Shown here: positions 38,327 to 47,369 of the stretch, one piece after another
How the letters are laid out: each line of letters starts with the position of its first letter
Position numbering within the stretch: position 1 is the first letter of the stretch
NCBI GenBank assembly: GCA_963709775.1
Contig: CAVPXS010000001.1
Span: forward strand, 308,475-372,474
Length of the DNA: 64,000 nt
From: Salinimicrobium sp963709775
GTDB lineage: Bacteria > Bacteroidota > Bacteroidia > Flavobacteriales > Flavobacteriaceae
Direction: 5' to 3'
Notes under the pieces: generated by a model
Told to the model about the DNA's origin: nothing
Seen by the model: only the letters and a program-made list of their open reading frames with translations
Database searches by the model: none
Position numbers and translations under genes: made by a program

Positions 38327-39893
38327 ATGAAAACGCATCTTACCAAAATTTGCCTGATAACCTTTTTCTTCTTCGGAATTTCAGGATTCTCACAGGGTCT
38401 TAATCAGAAGCAAATTGACAGCCTTGTTCAAGAAGACCATGAAGACCTTTGACGTTCCCGGCATTGCTGTTGCCGTTCTTAAAGACGGGGAGGTAGTTCA
38501 TATGGAAGGCTATGGCACCCGATCCCTGAAAGACGGGGGAAAGGTAGACGAAAATACCCTTTTTGGAGTAGCTTCCAACACTAAGGCCATGACCAGTGCC
38601 GCCCTGGCAATGCTTGTTGATGAAGGTAAGCTGGAATGGGATACCAAAGTCATTGAAGTACTTCCGGAATTCAAATTATACGATCCTTATGTCACCAGCG
38701 AATTTACCGTCCGGGATCTTCTCACCCACCGCAGCGGACTCGGCCTTGGGGCCGGGGATCTTATGGTGTGGCCATCACAAAATACTACTCAAAAAGATGA
38801 ACTTATCTACAACCTGCGCTATCTCAAGCCTGTTTCCTCTTTTCGTTCTCAATACGATTATGACAACCTGCTGTACATCGTAGCCGGGGTCATTGTGGAA
38901 AGGGTTTCGGGACAGGATTATGAAACCTTCATTGAAAAGAACATTTTTGACCCCCTGGGGATGGATCGTTCGGCTGTGAACTATAACCTCATCGAAGACA
39001 AATCCAATGTGATCGACGGCCATGCGCCCACAGACGGAAAACTGGTACCGGTTGGCCTCAGCTTTACCGATGCCGCCAATCCGGCAGCGGGAGTGTATTC
39101 TTCCGTAGAAGATATGAGCAAATGGGTACAGGCCCAGCTTAACGGCGGAAAGTATGGCGAAAACCTGGAAAAGGAACTCTTCAGCGAGCGGCAACATCGC
39201 GAAATGTGGAAACCACAAACCCTCACAGGTACCGGAAAAGGCGATTATAACACCCACTTCAAAGCTTACGGACTGGGCTGGTTTTTAAGCGATGTGAACG
39301 GCTACCTCGAAGTCACCCATACCGGTGGTCTCCTGGGGATCGTGAGCCAGGTGACCATGATCCCCGAACTTGACCTGGGGATCATCGTTCTCACCAATCA
39401 GCAGTCCGGTGCCGCCTTCAGGTCGATTACCAACAGCATTAAGGATGCTTACTTCGGAATAAAAGGAGAAGACAGGATAAGCCAGTATAATGAAAGCAGG
39501 TTGCGCTATGAAAAACGAGCTGATTCTGTAGTGGCTGAAGTCTGGAAAAATGTTGCTGAAGTTCAGAAGAAAAGTAAAATGAGTGCAGAAGCGCTCTCGA
39601 ATTATTCCGGAACTTACGAGGATCCATGGTTTGGAAAGGTTCACATCAAAATGCAGGATGGAAAGTTGCGTTTTGAAGCCGAAAATTCTCCTGACCTTCA
39701 TGGGGAAATGAGTTTTTATAAAGGAAATTCTTTTGTGGTGAGATGGGATGATCGCAGCCTGAATGGAGATGCTTTCGCGGTATTTGACCTTGATCGGGAA
39801 GGAAAAACCACAGGTTTTACCATGGAACCCGTTTCCCCAATGACCGACTTTAGTTTTGATTTCCAGGACCTGGAATTTTCGAAGGTACAATAA
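38327..39893 (+). pseudogene. Secreted serine hydrolase (beta-lactamase/class C family), frame-broken near the N-terminus
   Basis: A signal-peptide frame starts at ATG 38327 (MKTHLTKICL…GFSQ) and stops at 38450. The main body continues in the next frame with KTMKTFDVPGIAVAVL. One base removed at about 38432 joins them as DSLVQKTMKTFDVPGI, giving about 521 residues. The body has the catalytic S-x-x-K in ASNTK, a YDYDN motif and HTGG, as in class C beta-lactamases, esterases and D-aminopeptidases. A C-terminal DUF3471-type domain (about the last 100 residues) begins near LSNYSGTYEDPWFG. The likely place is the periplasm. Antibiotic hydrolysis should not be assumed; most relatives are peptidases or esterases. 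An alternative TTG start at 38415 would give a protein without export signal, which is less likely. Confidence 0.8.
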
Positions 39894-40064
39894 TTGAATT
39901 CCTGTAAATATGAAGACAGCCGCGAGAGATCGTGGCTGTTGCTGTTTTAGCTCAACCGGTTCTTGTATCATTAATGCTGTGGATCTGAAGATGCGGATAT
40001 GGCCTCTATTTTAATGGCCGGTATTTCAGTATTAATTTCCATATTCTTTTTTCAGCGTCACCTC

Positions 40065-40089
40065 TTGTCGCCCTCCTCTCTTATCTTAG
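40065..40089 (+). promoter_or_regulatory. Promoter-like motif shared with the DUF2779 nuclease gene
   Basis: TTGTCGCcctCCTCTcTTATCTTAG lies about 20 bases before a start codon. Almost the same string precedes the gene at 47370 (47323-47344), at a similar distance. The TATCTTAG box resembles the Bacteroidota -7 element, but its 14-base spacing to TTG is short. Confidence 0.35.
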
Positions 40090-40108
40090 TACTACAAAAG
40101 GATTAGAG

Positions 40109-40318
40109 ATGAGAAAACTTGAGATCAGCTTGACTGAAGAACAGTACCAACACATACAGGAAGAGCTAAAATACGGCGGCAGGACCATGCTCGCTGAAGA
40201 AACGTTTGGAGGGTATGAGCTTACGTTGCATGTTGGTGTTCCGGATATCTATACCTATTTGCAATTGAAATACATAAATGATATTGATCTGGGAGAAGTG
40301 AAATTTGAACTGAAATGA
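40109..40318 (+). CDS. Small hypothetical protein
   Basis: A 69-residue acidic protein (MRKLEISLTEEQYQHIQEELKYGG…). It is well formed as a small alpha/beta protein, with no membrane segment and no recognised family. The start is supported by a promoter-like motif 20 bases upstream. It is followed by tandem and palindromic repeats, so it is transcribed alone. Confidence 0.5.
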   Translation: MRKLEISLTEEQYQHIQEELKYGGRTMLAEETFGGYELTLHVGVPDIYTYLQLKYINDIDLGEVKFELK

Positions 40319-40333
40319 AGTTGAATCAGTTGT

Positions 40334-40380
40334 GGGTTGCGGGTTGCGGGTTGCGGGTTGCGGGTTGCGGGTTGCGGGTT
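40334..40380 (+). repeat. Tandem heptamer repeat GGGTTGC, 6.7 copies
   Basis: Six perfect copies of gggttgc plus gggtt. Degenerate runs of the same unit recur at about 47090-47155. It lies between two small genes in non-coding DNA. Confidence 0.9.
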
Positions 40381-40381
40381 T

Positions 40382-40442
40382 AAAATTTTCCGTTTCACCC
40401 CTCCCGATAGCTATCGGGACTAAAGGGAGCCGGAAAATTTTT
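40382..40442. repeat. Nested palindromic intergenic element (copy 1 of 3)
   Basis: The outer inverted repeat AAAATTTTCCG / CGGAAAATTTT encloses the perfect palindrome CCCGATAGCTATCGGG (40403-40418). The same element occurs at 42881-42941 and 45603-45662 as part of a larger duplicated unit. Confidence 0.85.
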
Positions 40443-40519
40443 TACAGGCTACTGATGTAGGAGACAATACAGAGAAATGCATTTAAAAAGAACAGAATAT
40501 AAATCTAAACGTTTTTACC

Positions 40520-40810
40520 ATGTCAGATTATAGAGAAAAGATCATCCTCACCTACCGCGCCTTATTGAAAACCCATGAGAAACTGACTGATAGGATCATC
40601 AACGTTGGAATGCTGGGGGAATTTGCAGAAGTAAACAAAGTATTTCAACCCGGGGACACGTACAAATTTGACCTGGAGCAATTCCGCGGGACCAATGACA
40701 CCAACCTCAACCTGCTGCTCAATTTCTTCGATCAATTGGAGGAGGTGATGAACTCCCTCGCCAACCTCAACGGGATCACGGAAGAGGAATTGGAAGATGA
40801 TAATCTTTGA
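40520..40810 (+). CDS. Hypothetical protein
   Basis: A 96-residue, acidic and mostly helical protein (MSDYREKIILTYRALLKTHEKLTD… EEELEDDNL). No signal peptide, membrane segment or known motif. Codon use looks normal for the window. It sits alone among repeats, and its function cannot be inferred. Confidence 0.55.
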   Translation: MSDYREKIILTYRALLKTHEKLTDRIINVGMLGEFAEVNKVFQPGDTYKFDLEQFRGTNDTNLNLLLNFFDQLEEVMNSLANLNGITEEELEDDNL

Positions 40811-40930
40811 AGTAAGATTGTAGAAGTACAGAGGAAGTAAGATTTTAGAAGTACGAAGGTCGAAGTGAATTTTAAATTCAAATCATACATTTCGAAAAGA
40901 TGTTTTTTACTTTTGCCTCCATTTTACATT

Positions 40931-41692
40931 ATGATCAGAATTCTTCTTTTAAGTATAGCTATTTTAATTCCGTCCCTGGTCTCTGCACAGTTGGTGAATA
41001 TTGAATCCAAACGTATGCAGACAGATTCGATAAGGTTCACCCTCAACGCCGATTTTTCCTTTAATCACACCAACAATGACGGGAGCCAGGTCAACCAGAT
41101 AGATGCTGCCCTTACCGCGCAGCTTAAGTCAAAGGACCTTCGGAAGATCTATTTTATCCTGGGAAATTATAAGTTTATTGATTCGGGAGAAGAAAACCTG
41201 CAGAATGCGTGGTTCCTTCATGGGAGGTTCAATTACAAGTTTAGTCAGCTATTGAGATTTGAGACTTTTCTTCAGGGGCAGTACAACCAACTTCTGGTGG
41301 TAGAGCAGCGAAATTTGATCGGTGCAGGGCTCCGGGTGAAATGGATTGATAAGGAAAGATTCACCGGTTATGCCGGCAACAGCTACATGTATGAAATCGA
41401 AACCAGTGACCGGGCAGGAACCACTAATTATAATCACCGCAACAGCACCTATCTAACTTTGTCATATACTACAAAATCTCAAAAATTTTCCATTGCCAAT
41501 ACTGTTTACTATCAGCCGCTTTACAGCGATATAAGCGACTATAGGATCCTGGAACAATTTAGACTGGACATTCCCCTTTCCACCTGGCTAAAAGTCTTCA
41601 CCCTTTACAACTACTACTTTGACAGTAAAACTCCGCTAAACACCGAAGAATATACCTCAAACCTGAATTTGGGAATAGGGATCAGTCTGTAA
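40931..41692 (+). CDS. DUF481-like outer-membrane beta-barrel protein
   Basis: 253 residues from the chosen ATG, which opens a clean signal peptide (MIRILLLSIAILIPSLVSA-Q). The longer frame start at 40865 adds 22 residues without sense. The mature part is alternating beta strands with many Tyr, Phe and Asn and short turns, ending in the amphipathic strand SNLNLGIGISL, as in the DUF481 family of small outer-membrane barrels. Function unknown. Alone in its unit. Confidence 0.72.
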   Translation: MIRILLLSIAILIPSLVSAQLVNIESKRMQTDSIRFTLNADFSFNHTNNDGSQVNQIDAALTAQLKSKDLRKIYFILGNYKFIDSGEENLQNAWFLHGRFNYKFSQLLRFETFLQGQYNQLLVVEQRNLIGAGLRVKWIDKERFTGYAGNSYMYEIETSDRAGTTNYNHRNSTYLTLSYTTKSQKFSIANTVYYQPLYSDISDYRILEQFRLDIPLSTWLKVFTLYNYYFDSKTPLNTEEYTSNLNLGIGISL

Positions 41693-41899
41693 ATACCAGG
41701 TTAGAAGTACGAAGGAGAAATAAAATTTTGAAGTTTTTTCTGAACATTCATGAACTGAGCGTAGCTGAAGTAAAAACTTACTCTTTTGAAGTACTGCACA
41801 TTAGAAGTACGAAGGAAGAAGTAAAAAAAATTTTCTGAACACCGATCACTAAAAACTTACTGCCTACTCACCCCCTGCCCACTGCATACTATTTTCTGA
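41693..41899. repeat. Intergenic mosaic repeats (GAAGTACGAAG and GCACT/TACTGCC types)
   Basis: Holds copies of the TTAGAAGTACGAAGGA word (41701 and 41791 onwards) and a partial copy of the ACTTACTGCCTACT…CACTGCATACT unit found repeatedly up to 46.1 kb. No gene. Confidence 0.7.
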
Positions 41900-42386
41900 T
41901 CACCGATCACTTCCCTTTAAAACTTCCCGCCATTTGCCACTTTCTGCATAATCTTTAAGAACCTTATTGCGCCCTTTTAGAAATCTGGTCATGTAGCTTT
42001 TGAGGAACAATTTATTTGCCAACCGACCTAAAATGCCTAGCGGAGCCTGGAATTTAAACACATCTTTCATAACTGTTCCTCCATTCGAAGTAGAGAAATA
42101 ATGTTCATGCCTGAAACTTTTAAACGCACCTTTCACCATTTCATCTGCAAAAAAATTCGGGTCTGTCGAATTCTGTAACTCTGGTAGTAAGACTTTGCAC
42201 TACCCCAAGATGTTTCCCCCGCCAGGTAACAGTTTCATTCAGGCCAATTAATCCGCTGGTCCTCCCTGCAACTGCTCTTTCATCCGACGATCTATTGATC
42301 TCCGATTGAAAATCAATGCTCCTGGACAGATCGAATACAATTTTCTGCTCAGCTTTTATATATGTTTCTAACCTTATTACCGGCAT
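41900..42386 (-). pseudogene. SRPBCC family protein, frame-broken
   Basis: Two frames give one SRPBCC (START-like ligand-binding fold) protein of about 161 residues. The N-terminal piece opens MPVIRLETYIKAEQKIVFDLSRSID and continues TVTWRGKHLGVVQSLTTRV. The C-terminal piece has DEMVKGAFKSFRHEHYF…NGGTVMKDVFKFQAPLG. They meet in an A7 run (42149-42155). Removing one base restores DRPEFFADEMVKGAF. The family is often annotated as a cell-division inhibitor or cyclase/dehydrase-like protein; no ligand can be named. Surrounded by repeats. Confidence 0.72.
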
Positions 42387-42430
42387 ATTATTAATTGTTG
42401 TTTCGTCTCTTAAAATACGATATTAGAAAA

Positions 42431-42600
42431 AGAGCCAAGAACCAAGAGTCAAGAACCAAGACTTTTTGCCGGTTGAACTGATTACTGAACACTGAGCACT
42501 AAACACTTACTGCCGACTTATCACTGCGCACTGCCTACTGAAATTCCATTGTCATTCAGAACGAGCGGTGCGAAGTGAAGAATCTCTTTTGAAGGACGAA
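42431..42600. repeat. Partial copy of the large intergenic repeat
   Basis: Carries the CAAGAACCAAGACTTTTTG, ACTGAACACTGAGCACTAAAC, TTATCACTGCGCACTGCC and CATTGTCATTCAGAACGAGC words in the same order as the left part of the full copies that start at 42634 and 45341, but lacks the palindromic right part. Confidence 0.8.
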
Positions 42601-42633
42601 ATTAGAAGTACGAAGTAGAAGTACACTCCTGCT

Positions 42634-43246
42634 GTCAATCTTGAAAGAACCAAGAGTCAAGAACCAAGACTTTGGAACTGATTACTGAACACTGAGCACT
42701 AAATACTTACTGCCGACTTATCACTGCGCACTGCATACTGAAATTCCATTGTCATTCAGAACGAGCGGTAGCGAAGCGAAGAATCTCTTTTGAAGTACGA
42801 AGTTAGAAATTAGAAGTTAGAAGTTCAGTTTCCCTGAACCTCGTCACGGATTGCAAATCCGCGCCATCGGGTCGGAGGTTGAAAATTTCCGTTTTACCCC
42901 TCCCGATAGCTATCGGGACTAAAGGGAGCCGGAAAATTTTCAAGGACATTTATTTTATCGTCAATTCTATGGGAGAAACACATTCCCCCGGCCTATCGAA
43001 AATTGATCGTAAAATTTAAAAGGACCCCGATAACTATCGGGGGTAAAATTTTATGCTGTCTGAGCGAAACGAAATATTCTTTTTTGCTCAATACCTAACG
43101 CGAGTTCAGAAAATTTAGCCATCGACTGAAAAATTTAGATCCATTTTCGTAAGCCTAGTCCCGACGTTTCGGGATTGGTTCTTTGCCTGCATCCGACGAC
43201 CGCAGGGAGAGGAATGCACAGGAAAAAGAACGGAAGAATCTCTTTT
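42634..43246. repeat. Large intergenic repeat unit, copy A (about 610 bp)
   Basis: Nearly identical to 45341-45961. Order of modules: purine-rich 'caagagtcaag' words; 'actgagcactaaa…cactgcgcactgc'; 'cattgtcattcagaacgag…aagaatctctttt'; 'cacggattgcaaatccgcgccat'; the nested palindromic element; a second palindrome (ccccgata/tatcgggg) flanked by TAAAATTT; and a long imperfect hairpin from ggttctttgcctgcat to atgcacaggaaaaagaac. No open frame is conserved between copies, so it is non-coding. Confidence 0.9.
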
Positions 43247-43318
43247 GATGTGAAATTAGAAATACGAAGCTAGAAGTACACCTTCTTCTGTCAATCATAA
43301 AAGAGTCAAGAGCTTACC

Positions 43319-43948
43319 TTAAATCCAGTCCTCAGCCAAAATCCTTTCTTGCTTTTCCAGCTGTTGTACTACTACTCCAAGTTCGTTGATGATATTCTTT
43401 CCTTTGTCCTTATTGTACCAAATTTGCAGCAGGGTTTTAAACTGGGCGTCGATCTTGCCGAATTTCTCTTTATAGTCGGTCACTAGTTTAGTAGCTGCAG
43501 CCGTTCGTGGGCCCCAGGTGGCCATCACCTCCAGGTTGGGATTCATTATAATGAGCTTTGGAATGGAGCGGGTGCCATTGGTAAGGAAATGATCCATTAG
43601 TTCCGGATACTCATCTCTCAAAACAACCCTGAGCTCAATATTTTCTGAAGCCTCTGCAAGTTTGTTGAGCACCGGCAGCGTTTGGGCCGCGTCTCCACAC
43701 CAGGATTCGGTAATGAGCAGCCAGATCTGTTTAATTCCAACACCTTTAAAAAGAGAGGTTTCGGTTTCCGAAAGCTGAATGGTTTTATTCAGCCGCAGGG
43801 AACGTTTATAGTTCAGAGCAGTAAATTCAACCCGGTCCTGATCGATTTCTCCTGTAGTGCTTTCGGTAAGCACCAGCTTATTCATCAGGTCCATATATTC
43901 CGTGTAGGTCATGGAGCCTTCCAGACCTTGAGCCAGTTTTTCTATCAT
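43319..43948 (-). CDS. Thioredoxin-family protein
   Basis: A 209-residue cytosolic protein. The central thioredoxin-like fold has IWLLITESWCGDAAQTLPVL, a CxxA version of the CxxC site with a single Cys, then RVVLRDEYPELMDHFL and the cis-Pro motif RSIPKLIIM. This is the 'thioredoxin_9'-like group common in Bacteroidota. With one Cys it cannot form the normal dithiol, so a monothiol or non-redox role is likely. The C-terminus is a helical, charged extension. It is bounded by repeats on the downstream side. Confidence 0.8.
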   Translation of the reverse strand: MIEKLAQGLEGSMTYTEYMDLMNKLVLTESTTGEIDQDRVEFTALNYKRSLRLNKTIQLSETETSLFKGVGIKQIWLLITESWCGDAAQTLPVLNKLAEASENIELRVVLRDEYPELMDHFLTNGTRSIPKLIIMNPNLEVMATWGPRTAAATKLVTDYKEKFGKIDAQFKTLLQIWYNKDKGKNIINELGVVVQQLEKQERILAEDWI

Positions 43949-44240
43949 AAGGATTAATTTTAAAATGCAAAAATATGGTTCTCTTTTAAGGGAAGATATG
44001 ATCCTTCTCAGGTTTGGTAATGGTTAATAAGTTAATTGGCGCTTGGTTAATTGGGGTGGGGTGATTTGTTAAAAATTATCGGCGCATTCAACTGATTTTC
44101 AATAATTTAATTTTATATTTATTTGTTCTTTATCCAAAAAGGTGATTTTCTCAACCTTTTTTTGGAAGGTTTTTTACCGTTATTCCCTCTGCTGCGGTTA
44201 CTCATTATAGTGCCCCTTTTAACTCTTCTTATTAAAAAAT

Positions 44241-45267
44241 ATGGGAATCAACTATTTCTCAAAAGTCAGGGCTTCAGCCATATTTCTTTGTTTTAGCTTT
44301 CTGTTATTTCTGCCGGTCAAATCTTTAACAGCACAAACTATTGTTGCCGATAATGAAGAGAAAGGAACCGCTGAAAAATATTCCGGGCCTATAATAGATA
44401 TGCACCTTCACTCCTACTCTAACGACTTCTGGGGTCCGGCACCTAATCCTGCAACAGGAAATCTTTCCCCTGCGAGTACCAAGGAGCAAATGGAGCAGAG
44501 CTTTGAGGTAATGACAAAATACAATATCGTCCTGGGAGCGGTTTCGGGAATTTCACCTAACAGCGGAAATGACTGGCACACCTACGACGCGGAGCGAACT
44601 CTACGCGGAATTGAGCTTCGGGAGCCCTCAGAAGTTATGTCGCCCGATAGTCTGCGGCAACTTATTCGTGACGGGCAGCTGGATATGCTTGGAGAGGTAG
44701 GAGCCCAGTATTTTGGTTACTCACCCATCAGATCCCGGATATTATCCCTATTATAAAATAGCAGAAGAGGAAGGTATCCCGGTGGGGATCCACACGGGCG
44801 CCAGTTTTCCCGGCACCCCGTATCGCTGCTGTCCAAAATTCCGACTTAAAATGGGAGATCCATTACTGTTAGAGGATATGCTGATCGAATTTCCAAAACT
44901 AAAGGTGTTTATGATGCATTCGGGTGGTGCAGGGCCATATTCTGAATATGCGCTGATGATGATGTTCATGTATCCGCAGTTATATACAGACTTAAGTATA
45001 ATTAACTGGATGCCCGGAATGGAACGGGTGCTGGAAGCGTTTCTAAAGCAGGCAAAACAAATGGGTATGCTGGACCGCATTCTCTTTGGAACCGATCAAA
45101 TGATCTGGCCCGAAGCTATTGGTATAGCAGTAGAGCGCATCAATTCCCTGGAATTTTTAACCCTTGAAGAGAAAGCGAATATATTTTACAACAATGCCGC
45201 CCGGTTTCTGGAGCTGAGTGAGGAAGATATAAAGGCCCATAAAGAAATGCCGGCGCAGGGAAGATAA
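44241..45267 (+). pseudogene. Secreted amidohydrolase-family protein, frame-broken
   Basis: Two frames form one protein of about 341 residues. There is a signal peptide ending LTAQ (about residue 32). The first metal motif IIDMHLHSY (H-x-H) and GEVGAQYFGYSP lie in piece 1. Piece 2 has GIPVGIHTGASFPG (metal His), KLKVFMMHSGGAGP (His) and ILFGTDQM (catalytic Asp), as in amidohydrolase_2/TIM-barrel hydrolases. The frames meet near 44724-44726 (CCC). Removing one C gives YSPSDPGYYPYYKIAEEEG. The substrate is unknown. The upstream 290 bases contain no gene. Confidence 0.8.
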
Positions 45268-45340
45268 AATTTTAATTGTTATAAGGTTTACCCGCTTGCG
45301 ATGTACGCTCCTAGAAGTACCATTTTAGAAACCCCCTGCC

Positions 45341-45961
45341 GTCAATCTTAAAAGAGTCAAGAGCCAAGAGCCAGGAATCAAGACTTTTTGACTGTTGAAC
45401 TAATTACTGAACACTTAGCACTAAACACTTACTGCCTACTTATCACTGCGCACTGCCTACTGAAATTCCATTGTCATTCAGAACGAGCGGTAGCGAAGTG
45501 AAGAATCTCTTTTGAAGTATGAGGTTAGAAATAAGAACTTAGAAGTCCGGTTTCCATGAACCTCGTCACGGATTGCAAATCCGCGCCATCGGGTCGGAGG
45601 TTGAAAATTTCCGTTTTACCCCTCCCGATAGCTATCGGGACTAAAGGAGCCGGAAAATTTTCAAGGACATTTATTTTATCGTCAATTCTATGGGAGAAAC
45701 ACATTCCCCCGGCCTATCGAAAATTGATCGTAAAATTTAAAAGACCCGATAACTATCGGGGTAAAATTTTATGCTGTCTGAGCGAAACGAAATATTCTTT
45801 TTTGCTCAATACCTAACACGAGTTCAGAAAATTTAGCCATCGACTGAAAAATTTAGATCCATTTTCGTAAGCCTAGTCCGACGTTTCGGATTGGTTCTTT
45901 GCCTGCATCCGACGACCTTAGGGAGAGGAATGCACAGGAAAAAGAACAGAAGAATCTCTTT
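45341..45961. repeat. Large intergenic repeat unit, copy B (about 620 bp)
   Basis: Same module order as copy A at 42634-43246, with scattered substitutions and one-base indels (for example, 'gaccccgataactatcgggggt' in A is shortened at both ends in B). It is followed by further words of the same family up to about 46130, including a GTCACACTGAGCCCGACC…GTCGAAGTG element (45980-46030). Confidence 0.9.
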
Positions 45962-46206
45962 AGAAGTACGAAATTAGATCTCCCACTGTCACACTGAGCC
46001 CGACCGCAGGAAGGAATAGTCGAAGTGCTCGTTAAAGGAATATTCACTTCAAAGCATGGCATTTGGAATTTTTTCTTATCACTGAGCACTGAACGCTTAC
46101 TGCCTACTTATCACTGCGCACTGCATACTTTAAAAGCACCTACCGTTATCAGAAATTGATTTCAAGATTATAACTACCTTCATAGAGAATCCACTAAAAT
46201 CTCCTT

Positions 46207-46599
46207 ATGAAACCAAAAACAATTTCCCGGGTCTTTCTCTTTGCCGGACTCAGTAATATTTTAGGGGTGCTTATCTTCTCGAAGTTCTTTACCAATGAAG
46301 AATTAATGGCAGCACAGCCGGAGGTTATGGGATATTTTGGCCTCATTTCCATAATACTTTGGGGACTGGCCTATATTTCCGTGCGTCACTCCTATGCTTC
46401 TGTACCCTGGCTACTTGCTGTTTTTGTAATTGAAAAATTGCTGTACGTCATCATATGGTTAAAATGGCTTTTTTCAAACTCCCTCAGCAACTTGTATGAA
46501 CAGGATACTTTTGCCGGATTATTCTTCAGCATTTATGGACTTAACGACCTGTTATTCGGATTGTTTTTTGGATATATTTTTCTAAAGGTGAGAAAGTAA
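46207..46599 (+). CDS. Small integral membrane protein
   Basis: 130 residues with four predicted membrane helices (about 8-26, 42-60, 67-88 and 103-125). No family recognised; general form like small DoxX/DUF-type membrane proteins. The start ATG follows a repeat-rich region by about 75 bases. No charged catalytic motif is visible. It is a single-gene unit. Confidence 0.65.
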   Translation: MKPKTISRVFLFAGLSNILGVLIFSKFFTNEELMAAQPEVMGYFGLISIILWGLAYISVRHSYASVPWLLAVFVIEKLLYVIIWLKWLFSNSLSNLYEQDTFAGLFFSIYGLNDLLFGLFFGYIFLKVRK

Positions 46600-47369
46600 A
46601 ACACGAGGTTAGTTTGTGTGAGAAGTACGATTTTAGAGGTACGAAGTTAGAAATTTAGTGATGAGTTATGAGTTCAGAGTTATGCCTTGGGAACCAACTA
46701 GCACTAAGAAATGCTTTCTTTCTGTAAACATGTCTTTGCGAGACCCTGGAAGAAATCCTCTAGCTTAGGCAAAGAACCTTTAATTTTTCATTTCTTCATT
46801 GTTTAGTGTCTTTTTTGTAAGTGTAGTGCTCCCACGGCGTTAAAAATTTTTGAAGCCTTGGAGAAAATTTAGCCGTGGGAGCACGGTTCTAATTTTGCCT
46901 GAGCAAAATTGGAAACACCTATCAAAAAAGTGTCCTTTTTTTGGTTCGTTTTTTTGGACAAGCAAAAAAATGAACAATCATGAAACAAGGCGAATTATTA
47001 ACGACCGAAGGGAGAAAATAAAATTATAAAAGAAGTACGATTTTAGAAGTACGAAGTTAGAAGTTCAGTTAGGAGTTCGGAGTTATGTTGCAGGTACGAG
47101 TTGCGCGTTGCGAGTTGCGGGTAGAAAATGTTGCAAGTTACAAGTTGCAGGTTTGCTTTAAAAAGCAGCGAAAAAATTACCTGCTCTGGGCTACGGATTA
47201 GAGACAAAAGTTAAGGTTTTTTTCCACTTTCGATCCGATTACATGTTGAAGGTGTAGGTTCCTTAATGAAAACATTAAACCTTATTCATTAAACCTTAAA
47301 CATTTCAAAGCGACAGCTTTTGTCGCTTCTTCCTCTTATCTTAGCAATACAAAGCAAAAAACCACCATC
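46600..47369. repeat. Repeat-rich intergenic region with a large inverted repeat
   Basis: No gene. The strongest structure is the perfect 13-base inverted repeat GTGCTCCCACGGC (46826-46838) / GCCGTGGGAGCAC (46872-46884), followed by AATTTTGC / GCAAAATT. Copies of the GAAGTACGA words occur at 46620-46650 and 47030-47060. Degenerate GTTGCGGGT heptamers lie at 47090-47155. A small hairpin AGCGACA / TGTCGCT lies at 47309-47327, overlapping the promoter-like motif of the next gene. Confidence 0.7.
47319..47344 (+). promoter_or_regulatory. Promoter-like motif before the DUF2779 nuclease
   Basis: TTTTGTCGCttCTTCCTCTTATCTTAG matches the motif at 40065-40089 closely and has the same relation to the start codon (about 25 bases). 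Its 5' half also forms the right arm of a small hairpin. Confidence 0.35.

Noticed and set aside
40334..40380. Tandem repeat as a CRISPR array
   Set aside because: Seven-base units with no spacers and no cas genes nearby.
45556..45816. 86-codon frame inside large repeat copy B
   Set aside because: The corresponding frame in copy A is interrupted by indels, so it is not conserved as coding.
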